A DNA stretch of 13,511 nucleotides from Candidatus Odyssella thessalonicensis (lineage in GTDB: Bacteria; Pseudomonadota; Alphaproteobacteria; Bin65): assembly GCA_005240015.1 (NCBI GenBank), contig SBBV01000009.1, positions 1-13,511 on the forward strand, in the 5' to 3' direction. Below the pieces are notes generated by a model. The model was not told where the DNA came from, ran no database searches, and saw nothing but the letters and a program-made list of their open reading frames with translations. Position numbers and translations under genes: made by a program. Positions 5,483 to 12,374 of the stretch are shown here, in pieces (within the stretch, counting starts at the first letter, position 1; every line of letters begins with the position of its first letter).

Positions 5483-6496
5483 ATGCTTGGTACTGCAACT
5501 GTTCGCTACCGCACGCGGGCCGTCGCAACGGTCATGGCCTTTGTGCTCGCCCTTGCCGCGCCCGAGCTTGCGGCCGGAGATGCCCCGAGCGACTGGAAAC
5601 GCGAATGGCCGCGCACGGATTTCTCGCGGGCGACCGTGCCGTTGTCCGAGATCCGCTCGGTCATCCCCAAGGACCGAATCCCCGCGATCGACCAGCCGAG
5701 GTTCGCATCGCTGGCGGCGGCCGCCTCGCTGGGGCTCGGCGAGCACGAACCTGTCATCTCGCTCGCGCTCGGGAACGAGGCCCGCGCCTATCCCCTGCGC
5801 ATCCTGACCTGGCACGAGATCGTCAACGACACGATCGGCGGCATCCCGGTGGCGGTGACCTACTGTCCGCTGTGCAATTCCGCCATCGTGTTCGACCGCC
5901 GGCTCGAAGGGCGCGTTCTTTCGTTCGGCACAACCGGCAAGCTGCGCCACTCCGATCTGGTCATGTACGATCGGGAGACCGAAAGCTGGTGGCAGCAATA
6001 CCTGGGCGAAGGCCTGGTCGGGACGCTCTCGGGCCGCAAGCTGACCATGCTGCCGATGCGCGTCGAGAGCATCGCGCGGTTCAGGCAGCGGTTCCCGGAC
6101 GGCAAGGTTCTCGTTCCCAACGATCCGGCCGCCCGAGACTATGGCCGCAATCCCTACGCGCGCTACGATTCGAGCGCGAAGCCCTTCCTCTACGACGGAC
6201 CGCTGCCCGAGGGCGTGCCGCCGCTCGAGCGGGTGGTCGTCGTCGACGGCAGCGCGTGGACATTCGCGCTGCTCAAGAAGCGCGGCCGGATCGAGCATGG
6301 GGATCTCGTTCTCACCTGGGAGACGGGGCAGAACTCCGTGCTCGACACCGCAATCATCAAGGACGGCCGCGACGTGGGCAACGTGATCGTGCAGCGGCGC
6401 GGAAAGGACGGCGCGCTTAGCGACGCCGTACACGACGTGAGTTTTGCCTTCGCCTTCCGCGCTTTCCACCCGAACGGGCGCATCCACCACGAATGA
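5483..6496 (+). CDS. Secreted DUF3179 protein with CPLC motif
   Basis: 337 residues, preceded by an ideal AAGGAGG six bases before the ATG. An N-terminal hydrophobic stretch (about 13-32, ending in AAPELAAG) looks like a signal peptide or anchor, so the protein should be exported. The DUF3179 domain fills the rest. Conserved blocks are RAYPLRILTWHEIVNDTIGG (102-120), VTYCPLCNSAIVFDR (125-139), GTTGKLRHSDLVMYDRETESWW (149-170) and DVSFAFAFRAFHP (318-330). Cys128 and Cys131 with nearby His111 and His156 could form a redox or metal site; this is inference, as the family is biochemically uncharacterised to my knowledge. It is the third gene after sigF and nrsF with only a 21-base gap, which links it to the same metal/redox stress response. 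Its C terminus is His-rich (RIHHE). Confidence 0.88.
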   Translation: MLGTATVRYRTRAVATVMAFVLALAAPELAAGDAPSDWKREWPRTDFSRATVPLSEIRSVIPKDRIPAIDQPRFASLAAAASLGLGEHEPVISLALGNEARAYPLRILTWHEIVNDTIGGIPVAVTYCPLCNSAIVFDRRLEGRVLSFGTTGKLRHSDLVMYDRETESWWQQYLGEGLVGTLSGRKLTMLPMRVESIARFRQRFPDGKVLVPNDPAARDYGRNPYARYDSSAKPFLYDGPLPEGVPPLERVVVVDGSAWTFALLKKRGRIEHGDLVLTWETGQNSVLDTAIIKDGRDVGNVIVQRRGKDGALSDAVHDVSFAFAFRAFHPNGRIHHE

Positions 6497-6514
6497 GCCG
6501 ATCGACGTCCGGCG

Positions 6515-6553
6515 CGCGGTGTTCCTCGCCCGCGCTGGACGCCGAGCACCGCG
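6515..6553. terminator. Possible hairpin between convergent genes
   Basis: CGCGGTGTTC (6515-6524) pairs with GAGCACCGCG (6544-6553), ten pairs with one G-T, around a 19-nt loop. No T-run follows on either strand. It lies just after the DUF3179 stop at 6496 and before the end of the opposing kinase gene at 6629, so a weak termination role is plausible. The rest of this 132-base gap shows nothing. Confidence 0.35.
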
Positions 6554-6628
6554 GCGACCGCGTGCATCGGCAGCGGATCGGGAACCGGCTTGGCGCGAAT
6601 CTCGGCCGGCGCCAGCGCCTGCTTCTCC

Positions 6629-8314
6629 CTAATCGGCGTTGTGCGCCGGGCCGCTCGGAGGTTGCGGCGGCCGCCGCGGGAGGGCGATCGTGACTTCGGT
6701 GCCCGCAGCGCCGCTGTTGATGCGCAGCTCGCCGTTGAGCGACTGCGTCAGGCGCTGCACCAGCACCATCCCGAGCGACTTCGACCGGCCGGCATCGAAG
6801 CCTTCCGGCATGCCCTTGCCGTTGTCGCTCACGACAAGTTCGCTGCTCCCCTCGGGGCCCGCCTTGAAGGCGACGCGGATGCGGCCCGGCGCGCCGGGCG
6901 CGAAGGCGTGCTTGATCGCGTTGGTGATGAGCTCGTGCGCCATCAGCGCCAGCGAAAGGGCCTGCTCGAGCGGCACCTCCAGCTTGTCGGCCGCGATCTC
7001 GAGGCGCGGCGAGCTTTCGCCGAGATAGGCGCGCGCGGTGTCCTGGCAGAACGCCTCGAGGAACGCGCCGAACTCGACCGTGCTGGCGAGATCGGCGCGG
7101 TAAAGATGGCGGAAGATCGTGCTCATCGAGATGATGCGTTGGCGTGCGAGAGCCAGCTGCTCGCGCGTCGCCGGATCGGCGCTGCGTGCCTGCAGGTGCA
7201 GGAAGCTCGCCAGGAGCTGCAGGCTGTTCATCACGCGATGCTGCAGCTCGCGCATCAGGATCTCGCGCTGGGCGAGGAGCTGCGCTTCGGCGTCGGCCAT
7301 GCGGTTGAGCGCGCGCGAGAGCGCGTCGAGCTCGGTCCCGGACTTGAGTTCGGGAAAGCGCACCTGACGCTCGCCCGCATGGTGGCGCTGTGCCGCTTCC
7401 ACCATGCGCGTCACCGGCCGGCGCACCAGCCGCTCGCCGGCGAACCACGCCGCGGTGATCGCGAGCAGCATCACGAACGCCATCAGCAGCATGTTGCGCC
7501 AGGTCGTCTGGTTGATCTGCGCCAGCGCGGCCGCCGAGTCGTAGCCGACCGAGATCAACAGGCCGGCCTCGGTCTTGGCGTAGCCGATGATGGCGGGACG
7601 CCCGAAGACGTCGCTGGCCTCGAAACTGCCGGCGCTGCCGGTCGCACGCGCCAGCGCGGCGGGCGGGACCTTGCGGCCGACGGCTTCCGTACCCGGCACG
7701 CGAATGATGATGGCGCCATCGCGGTCCAGGATGCTGAGATAGCGGTTGGTCCAGTCGTACCGATCGCGGAAACTGCGCCCTAGAAGGTCGAGATCGAGAC
7801 CAAGCCCGACGATGCCGGCCGGTTCGAGCTCCGAATCCGGCGTCATATACCGACGGGCCATGGGCAGAGCGCTGGCGCCCGTGACGCGTCCGCGCGCGAC
7901 CATCTTTCCGACCACCATCTCGGACTGCCGCAAGGCGTCGCTGACATAGTCGCGGTCGCCGAGGTTCACCCCCTCGGCTCTCGGCCAGCTGCACGTGACC
8001 CGCCCGGCGCGGTCGGTCACGAAGGCGGCGCGATAAAGCGGCAGATCGTTGACGATCGCGCGCATCAGCGAGGCGCAGCGCTCGGGTTCGGCGCGGAGGA
8101 TGCGCGCCTGCTGGCTGAGCGCCCAACTGAGCCGCCCGGCGCCTTGGACGATCGCCTCGAGCTGGCCGGCGATGAGCTGGGCCTGGTTCTGCGCCTGGAC
8201 GTGCAGCGCTTGGCGCTCGCGATCGCGCGTCTCGATGGTGTCGTAGGTGAGCAGGCCGATCGGCGGCACCAGCACCAGGCCCACGAGGATGCTCAAGCGA
8301 TTGCGCAGGCTCAC
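6629..8314 (-). CDS. Membrane sensor histidine kinase, Cache-HAMP-HisKA_2-HATPase
   Basis: 561 residues from the GTG at 8314; the frame remains open to a GTG at 8476. I prefer 8314 because the protein then begins SLRNRLSILVGLVLVPPIG, the usual start of this kinase type, though its ribosome binding site is weak. A first membrane segment lies at about 8-24. A periplasmic Cache-like sensor covers 25-265 (CSWPRAEGVNLGDRDYVSDAL at 108-128 and the later SILDRDGAIIIR block). A second membrane segment is at 273-292, then HAMP to about 345. HisKA_2 has LQHRVMNSLQLLASFLHLQ with phospho-His359. HATPase_c has HELITNAIKHA with Asn465, DNGKGMP at 497-503 and GMVLVQRL at 515-522. It autophosphorylates in response to an extracellular ligand, probably a small organic acid or amino acid by Cache analogy. 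No response regulator gene is adjacent, so its partner is unknown. Confidence 0.9.
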   Translation of the reverse strand: MSLRNRLSILVGLVLVPPIGLLTYDTIETRDRERQALHVQAQNQAQLIAGQLEAIVQGAGRLSWALSQQARILRAEPERCASLMRAIVNDLPLYRAAFVTDRAGRVTCSWPRAEGVNLGDRDYVSDALRQSEMVVGKMVARGRVTGASALPMARRYMTPDSELEPAGIVGLGLDLDLLGRSFRDRYDWTNRYLSILDRDGAIIIRVPGTEAVGRKVPPAALARATGSAGSFEASDVFGRPAIIGYAKTEAGLLISVGYDSAAALAQINQTTWRNMLLMAFVMLLAITAAWFAGERLVRRPVTRMVEAAQRHHAGERQVRFPELKSGTELDALSRALNRMADAEAQLLAQREILMRELQHRVMNSLQLLASFLHLQARSADPATREQLALARQRIISMSTIFRHLYRADLASTVEFGAFLEAFCQDTARAYLGESSPRLEIAADKLEVPLEQALSLALMAHELITNAIKHAFAPGAPGRIRVAFKAGPEGSSELVVSDNGKGMPEGFDAGRSKSLGMVLVQRLTQSLNGELRINSGAAGTEVTIALPRRPPQPPSGPAHNAD

Positions 8315-8583
8315 GGCCGCGCGCGCTCCAAGCCGGCCGGCCGCCGGTGGCCGGCTCGTGGATCGTTCCGAGGCGTGCGCATTCCCTTGCCGCCTGCGTG
8401 CATCCCGGGCGATTCTAGTACAGCGCCGACCCTCGGCACCACAGGCTTGGCTTACGCAGCGGACGCAAGCCGCCACAATCCTGCTGGACGAGAGCCGGGA
8501 CTTGCGTGTTTATTGAGGGCGTCCGGTTGCTTTCGGGGGGTCGAACGGCCGGGCGAGACACTCGAAGAGAAGGGGACTCGATC

Positions 8584-9030
8584 ATGCGCATTCTCGCTTT
8601 TGCCGGACTCGCCGCACTGGCGCTCGGCGCCTCCGCCTGCACCACGATGCAGAAGCCCGCCACGCCGCCGGCTCCGATGGCACCCAAGGCCGATCTGGTC
8701 GTCGTCGACCAGGCGGTGGTGCGCGGCACCGTCACGATCGATTCGGTCACGATGGAGCAGGATGGCTTCGTCGTGATTCACGAGACCACCGCCGACGGCA
8801 AGCCGGTGGCGCCGGGCTCGATCGGCCACGTCGCGGTCAAGAAGGGCACGGCCAACGAGGTGCCGATCCGGCTCACCAAGCGCGTGCGGAAGGGGGCCAA
8901 GCTCGTCGCCATGCTGCACGTCGACACCGGCCGGATGGGCCGCTACGAGTTCGGGCCGCGCAGCCAGGCGGAGGACAAGCCGCTGATGGTCGGCAACGCG
9001 CCGGTCATCAAGGCGTTCACGATCCAGTAA
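8584..9030 (+). CDS. DUF7282-domain lipoprotein
   Basis: 148 residues. The start at 8584 is backed by AAGGGG about ten bases upstream; an upstream in-frame ATG at 8506 would put 26 polar residues before the signal peptide and is rejected. The N terminus has a lipoprotein-type signal with LGASAC ending at Cys19, a slightly imperfect lipobox, followed by a Pro/Ala/Lys-rich tether (20-36). The rest matches the DUF7282 layout: VVVDQAVVRGTVTIDSVTM (39-57), QDGFVVIHE, PVAPGSIGHVAVKKG, VRKGAKLVAMLHVDTG (101-116), YEFGP and a closing VIKAFTI strand. It is all beta and probably a membrane-tethered periplasmic domain; the role of DUF7282 is not known. It diverges from the histidine kinase gene across a 269-base gap and is followed by a strong hairpin, so it is probably transcribed alone. 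Confidence 0.85.
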   Translation: MRILAFAGLAALALGASACTTMQKPATPPAPMAPKADLVVVDQAVVRGTVTIDSVTMEQDGFVVIHETTADGKPVAPGSIGHVAVKKGTANEVPIRLTKRVRKGAKLVAMLHVDTGRMGRYEFGPRSQAEDKPLMVGNAPVIKAFTIQ

Positions 9031-9037
9031 ACGGCAA

Positions 9038-9076
9038 GGCGGCGCGTCGCGGCATCGCCGCGATGCGCCGCCCTTT
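9038..9076. terminator. Strong hairpin terminator between convergent genes
   Basis: A 15-bp stem with a single G-T pair (left arm 9038-9052, right arm 9058-9072) closes a 5-nt loop CATCG and is followed by CTTT. It begins seven bases after the lipoprotein stop at 9030 and precedes the stop of the opposing gene at 9088. Confidence 0.75.
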
Positions 9077-9087
9077 CCGGCGCGGCC

Positions 9088-11322
9088 TCAGGGCGTGCGG
9101 TTGAGGCGCTCGATCACCTCGGGCGGAATGCGCAGCGCGTTGCGTCCGCCGACATCGACGAGGGTGCACGTACAGCCCTGCGCGCCGCGCTCGCGGCAGG
9201 CGGCGAGTGCCCGTGTTTGCGCGGCAGATTCGCTCTCGGGCGTCGCGTGCATGGCGAATGGCCCAAGCGGCACGCTGTCGGCGCGCACTTTGCTCCAGTC
9301 GATGCAATAGGCGAGCGCCTTGTGTCCGGTGGCTGCACGATAGCGGCCACCCTGCTGGCCGAGTTGGGCCATGATCCGATCATAAATGTCGGCGCGCAGT
9401 CCCGGCTCGGTATATCGCGGCCGCGCCTCGCGTTTCGCCTTGTCGAGGTCGGCGCGCACGGCCTTCACCGCCGGCGCGTCGCGGTCGAGCTTCTCGGCCT
9501 CGGAGACCGCGCGTTCGGCGGCGGCGAGGTCCTTGCGCTGGAGCGCGGCGCGCGCATCGGCGACGAGCTTCTGGATGCGCTCGGCCTTGTCGCGATCGGA
9601 GGCCGCGTCGCGCTTCGCCTTCTCGAGATCGGCGCGCACGGCTTTGACCGAGGCCGCATCGCGGTCGAGCCTTTCCGCTTCGACCACGGCGCGCTCGGCG
9701 GCGGCCAAGTCCTGGCGCTGAAGCGCGGCGCGGGCGTCGGCGACGAGGTTCTGGATGCGCTCGGCCTTGGCGCGGTCGCCCTGCTCGGCGCGCTTCGCCT
9801 GCTCGAGCCGGCGCTGCAAGCCGGCCCAGCCCGGATGGCGCGGATGGCGGCGCATCGCGTCGGCGAGAAGGCGCTCGGCCACCTCGAATCGGCTGCGCGT
9901 CAACGCCGCTTCGATCGCGGCGGTGAGCTGGCGGATCTCGTCGGCGCGCCACTCGGCGCCGATGCGCTCGCGGGCGAGGTCGGCACGGGCCTCGCGGATC
10001 TCGGGCAGGCCGGGCGCCAGGTCCTCGGCCTCGTCGAGCTGGCGCTCGGCCTGGCCGTAATCGCCGCGATCCATCGCCTGGTGCGCGGCGGCGACGTGCT
10101 CGCGTGCGCGCCGCAGCCGCCGCTGCCACTCCGCCTGGGCGCGGATCTGCTGCAGGCGGGTGCGGTAGTTGCGGAAGGCCGCGTCATTGGCGAAGCGGCG
10201 CTCGGCCTCGCTGATGAGGTACTCGGCTTCCCAGAGGCGATACGCGGCGAGCGCCTGCTCGATCGCCGCCACGTATTCCCCGCGCTCGCGGAACCGCCGC
10301 TCGCGCTCGGCCCTAAGCCGCGCCAGCTCGGCGCGCGCCTGCGTCAACTCCGCCAGGTTCGGCACGAGGCGCGCCGCCTGCTGCAGCAGCGTGTCGGCGG
10401 CGGCGAAGTCGCCGGCATTGGCGTAGCGCCGCGCCTCGGTGACGAGACGCCGCGCCTGGTCGAGGCGCAGCCGCGCCTCGCGCTCGCTCCTCAACTGCGC
10501 GAGCCGCTGCGCGAGCTGGTCCCATTGCCTCTGGCCCGGAAACCGGGCGCGGCCTTCGCTCAACAGCCGCTCGGCTTCGGCGAAATTGCCGCGCCGCAAC
10601 GCATCTTCGATCGCGGCGGCAAGCGCGTGCTGGTCGAGCGCGCCCGGGTCGGCGGGAAATTCCGGATAGACGAGGCTCGTGCGCTCGCAGTCGAGCCGAT
10701 CCGCCTCCGCGTCGGGCTGCGCGCAGCTCAGCACCGCTCCATCCTGCTCGCGCAGCCAGACGCGGTCGCGTCCCTCGAAGCGCGCCGCGCCGAGCAGCGT
10801 GAGGTCGTAGCGGTTGTCGCGCGTGAGCGGATGCTCGGAGCAGCCGCTGTCCGCGCACCAGAGCAGGCGTGTGCGCGTGGGATCGGTGTCGTGGCGCGCG
10901 AGGATCGCGGTCTTGCCGACCAGCCGGTCGCGCTGCTTCACCGAGAAGGTTCCGACGAGGACGAATTCGCCCGCGTCGAGCTCGAACTTGGCGCAGCCAT
11001 CCGCGGTGCAGCGGAAGACGTGCGGGCGGCCGTCCTGGTAACGCGGGTGCTGGAACGCGAGATAGAACGCGCGATCCGCAAAGCCGAGCGAGGCGATCGC
11101 CGCCGCCGGCAGGTCGTCGTCGGCAATCCGCTCGAAGCGGAGCCTGGCGCAGCGGCCATCCTGCACGCAGAGCCACGGCACGCCCTCGGCGCGGAATGCC
11201 CAATGATTGGCATGCGGGTTGAACAGCAGCGGCGTATAGGGCGCCGGGCGCGCCTGCTGCGCGAATGCCGAAGAGCCTGCGGCGGTCAGCGCGAGGGCCG
11301 CCGAGAACAAGATCGAGCGCAT
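9088..11322 (-). CDS. Large secreted protein with four Cys-pair motifs, seven TPR-like repeats and a Cys-containing tail
   Basis: 744 residues. Residues 1-22 form a Sec signal peptide (ending SSAFAQQ); GGGGG lies shortly before the ATG at 11322. Three parts follow. Residues about 30-220 are beta-rich with four regularly spaced Cys pairs: C52/C58, C105/C110, C156/C161 and C200/C212. Residues about 230-635 hold seven helical-hairpin repeats of about 45-60 residues, each with an A-L-x-R-x-x-x-x-x-A-E-R core (such as RGNFAEAERLL, GDYGQAERQLDEAE, QDLAAAERAVVEAE), resembling TPRs. The last two repeats (516-575 and 576-635) are nearly identical 60-residue units. Residues 640-744 form a tail with C673, C709, C717 and C719 (AYCIDWSKV, ACRERGAQGCTCTLVDV). 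The layout suggests a periplasmic scaffold or binding protein. I recognise no named family for the end domains. Confidence 0.85.
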   Translation of the reverse strand: MRSILFSAALALTAAGSSAFAQQARPAPYTPLLFNPHANHWAFRAEGVPWLCVQDGRCARLRFERIADDDLPAAAIASLGFADRAFYLAFQHPRYQDGRPHVFRCTADGCAKFELDAGEFVLVGTFSVKQRDRLVGKTAILARHDTDPTRTRLLWCADSGCSEHPLTRDNRYDLTLLGAARFEGRDRVWLREQDGAVLSCAQPDAEADRLDCERTSLVYPEFPADPGALDQHALAAAIEDALRRGNFAEAERLLSEGRARFPGQRQWDQLAQRLAQLRSEREARLRLDQARRLVTEARRYANAGDFAAADTLLQQAARLVPNLAELTQARAELARLRAERERRFRERGEYVAAIEQALAAYRLWEAEYLISEAERRFANDAAFRNYRTRLQQIRAQAEWQRRLRRAREHVAAAHQAMDRGDYGQAERQLDEAEDLAPGLPEIREARADLARERIGAEWRADEIRQLTAAIEAALTRSRFEVAERLLADAMRRHPRHPGWAGLQRRLEQAKRAEQGDRAKAERIQNLVADARAALQRQDLAAAERAVVEAERLDRDAASVKAVRADLEKAKRDAASDRDKAERIQKLVADARAALQRKDLAAAERAVSEAEKLDRDAPAVKAVRADLDKAKREARPRYTEPGLRADIYDRIMAQLGQQGGRYRAATGHKALAYCIDWSKVRADSVPLGPFAMHATPESESAAQTRALAACRERGAQGCTCTLVDVGGRNALRIPPEVIERLNRTP
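9418..9777 (-). repeat. Tandem 180-bp in-frame coding duplication
   Basis: Two adjacent 180-bp units (9598-9777 encoding residues 516-575, and 9418-9597 encoding 576-635) give proteins alike at nearly every position. Both read DR.KAERIQ.LVADARAALQR, then DLAAAERAV.EAE.LDRDA and VKAVRADL.KAKR. The DNA differs mostly at third codon positions, so the duplication is not brand new but is under protein-level constraint. The five earlier helical repeats of the same gene are far more diverged. Confidence 0.85.
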
Positions 11323-11385
11323 CGCACCCCCCGATGGTAAGGGCCCGGCGCAGGGCGAACTGCGCGGCGTGCCGGCAGGCTTAAC

Positions 11386-11413
11386 CTTATACAGAGGCGC
11401 GCAGGTGCGCCAA
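11386..11413 (-). promoter_or_regulatory. Candidate sigma-70 promoter for the 744-residue protein gene
   Basis: On the minus strand TTGGCG (complement of 11408-11413) is followed after 16 bases by TATAAG (complement of 11386-11391). It lies about 65 bases before the ATG at 11322. The -10 matches five of six consensus positions. The spacer contains a GCGC-rich dyad (GGCGC with GCGCC at 11397-11412). Confidence 0.5.
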
Positions 11414-11511
11414 TCCTGCCGCGCCGCGCGGGCGAGGAGGCGGGCCAGGTCTGCCCGAAACCGAATCAGAGGCGGCGGGTGCCCACGCCGGTGGCGGGGC
11501 GCCCGCGCCTC

Positions 11512-11570
11512 CTATCGGCCGATAGAGGCTCGCATCGGCCGAAATCCGTACCTGGACCGCTAGCGGCCGA
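11512..11570. repeat. Cluster of GGCCGAT palindromic repeats
   Basis: CTATCGGCCGATAG (11512-11525) is a perfect 14-bp palindrome. A second copy of its core, CATCGGCCGA, lies at 11533-11542, and a third, AGCGGCCGA, at 11562-11570, overlaps the last codons of the secreted paralogue gene. They could be operator sites or part of a transcript-end structure. No T-run follows. Confidence 0.4.
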
Positions 11571-12162
11571 TGAAGACCGCAGTGCTCCAGTTCTCGCCGT
11601 CATCGGCCTCGATCGCGAAGTATTCGCGCGTCGGCCGCATGTGAACGGCGACTTGGCGGCGGAAGCCGTCGCGCCAGGTCACGTCGTAGATGCGCCACAC
11701 GCCATCGGCCCGGTAGATCACGCGGCCCGTATCCGAGACCATCGTGACCGGCCGCCCGCGATTGGCATAGGCGAAGGTGATGAGCTCGGCCGCGCGCGCC
11801 GTATCGCCGAGCCACACCGACGTCGCAGTCGACGGCGGCTGCGACGAGAGAACCGGCGGGGCCGTGGGCGTCACGACCACGGGCGGCGCCGCCGGGGCGA
11901 TCGTCAGCAGATACTCCGACGGATAGCCGAGCGGACGCTGGCTGTGGAACACGACTTCATCCGGCTGCAAGGTCCGGCATGTCCCACCGCGCGCGTGCAC
12001 CCACAAGATCCAATGGTTATTGGGCGCGGCCGTGTCGTAGGTCGGCCCGATCGCCGCCCCGAACATGTCGAAACAATGCGCAGGCACGGCCCCGGCAGAC
12101 GCAAGCGGAGCCGCGACGCCAAGCGCGAGCGCGCTGGCGAACACAAGCTGTTTTGTGCGCAT
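11560..12162 (-). CDS. Secreted protein of unknown function, paralogue of 738-1331
   Basis: 200 residues. The start at 12162 is fixed by AGGAGG six bases upstream; the frame stays open for another 1.3 kb upstream, but that is a shadow of the transporter gene. A Sec signal peptide covers about 1-26 (SAGA). The mature protein has two cysteines (C30 and C62), exactly 32 apart as in the paralogue. Shared blocks are AHCF, IGPTYDT, WVHARGGTCR, YPSEY, DTGRVI, WRIYDV, FRRQVAVHMRP and NW near the end. The middle (88-113) is a Pro/Thr/Val-rich linker that differs between the copies. The conserved N-terminal Cys pair, the variable linker and the conserved C-terminal block suggest two small exported domains. 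Function unknown. It lies downstream of the EamA transporter gene with a 212-base gap, so it probably has its own promoter. Confidence 0.85.
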   Translation of the reverse strand: MRTKQLVFASALALGVAAPLASAGAVPAHCFDMFGAAIGPTYDTAAPNNHWILWVHARGGTCRTLQPDEVVFHSQRPLGYPSEYLLTIAPAAPPVVVTPTAPPVLSSQPPSTATSVWLGDTARAAELITFAYANRGRPVTMVSDTGRVIYRADGVWRIYDVTWRDGFRRQVAVHMRPTREYFAIEADDGENWSTAVFIGR

Positions 12163-12270
12163 GGCAATCCTCCTCTCGGACTCGCATTCCGTTGCCCGGT
12201 GCGGAAAGAAGAACACGCACTGGGCCAGCATGTTAACGCCGCCCCAAGCGGTCCGGTTCCCAGTTTTCCG

Positions 12271-12324
12271 GCGCGCGCGCAGCCGTACGTGCTGCACCGT
12301 TATGTGAACGGCGCGCGCGCTTTT
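12271..12324. repeat. GCGCGCGCGC-flanked three-way hairpin
   Basis: Two identical, self-complementary GCGCGCGCGC runs (12271-12280 and 12311-12320) enclose two small perfect hairpins, GCAGC/GCTGC (12279-12283 with 12291-12295) and CCGTT/AACGG (12297-12301 with 12307-12311). A TTTT follows on the plus strand. It lies in the non-coding gap between the EamA stop at 12375 and the secreted paralogue start at 12162. It may be a structured 3' end of the transporter transcript or simply low-complexity DNA. Confidence 0.4.
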
Positions 12325-12374
12325 CGCGGGCCGGAGGCTAACGTAGGGGAGATCGCTGCGTTCCCGCCGGCTTT

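Noticed and set aside
6417..8126. 569-residue open frame on the minus strand overlapping the kinase gene
   Set aside because: It is a shifted frame of the histidine kinase gene, Arg/Pro/Ala-rich and without motifs.
8476..8476. GTG at 8476 as the start of the histidine kinase
   Set aside because: It would add 54 Arg/Cys/Ala-rich residues before the first membrane helix. The usual kinase start fits the GTG at 8314.
8315..8583. Promoters in the gap between the kinase and the lipoprotein genes
   Set aside because: I looked for sigma-70-like and GGAAC/CGTT stress-type elements and found none with acceptable spacing. The gap holds no gene I can support.
9217..11340. 707-residue open frame on the plus strand
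   Set aside because: It is the exact antisense of the repeat-containing secreted protein. It is rich in Arg/Leu/Gly/Ala with no domain or signal peptide, and the repeated units explain its length. GC-rich codon bias keeps such antisense frames open.
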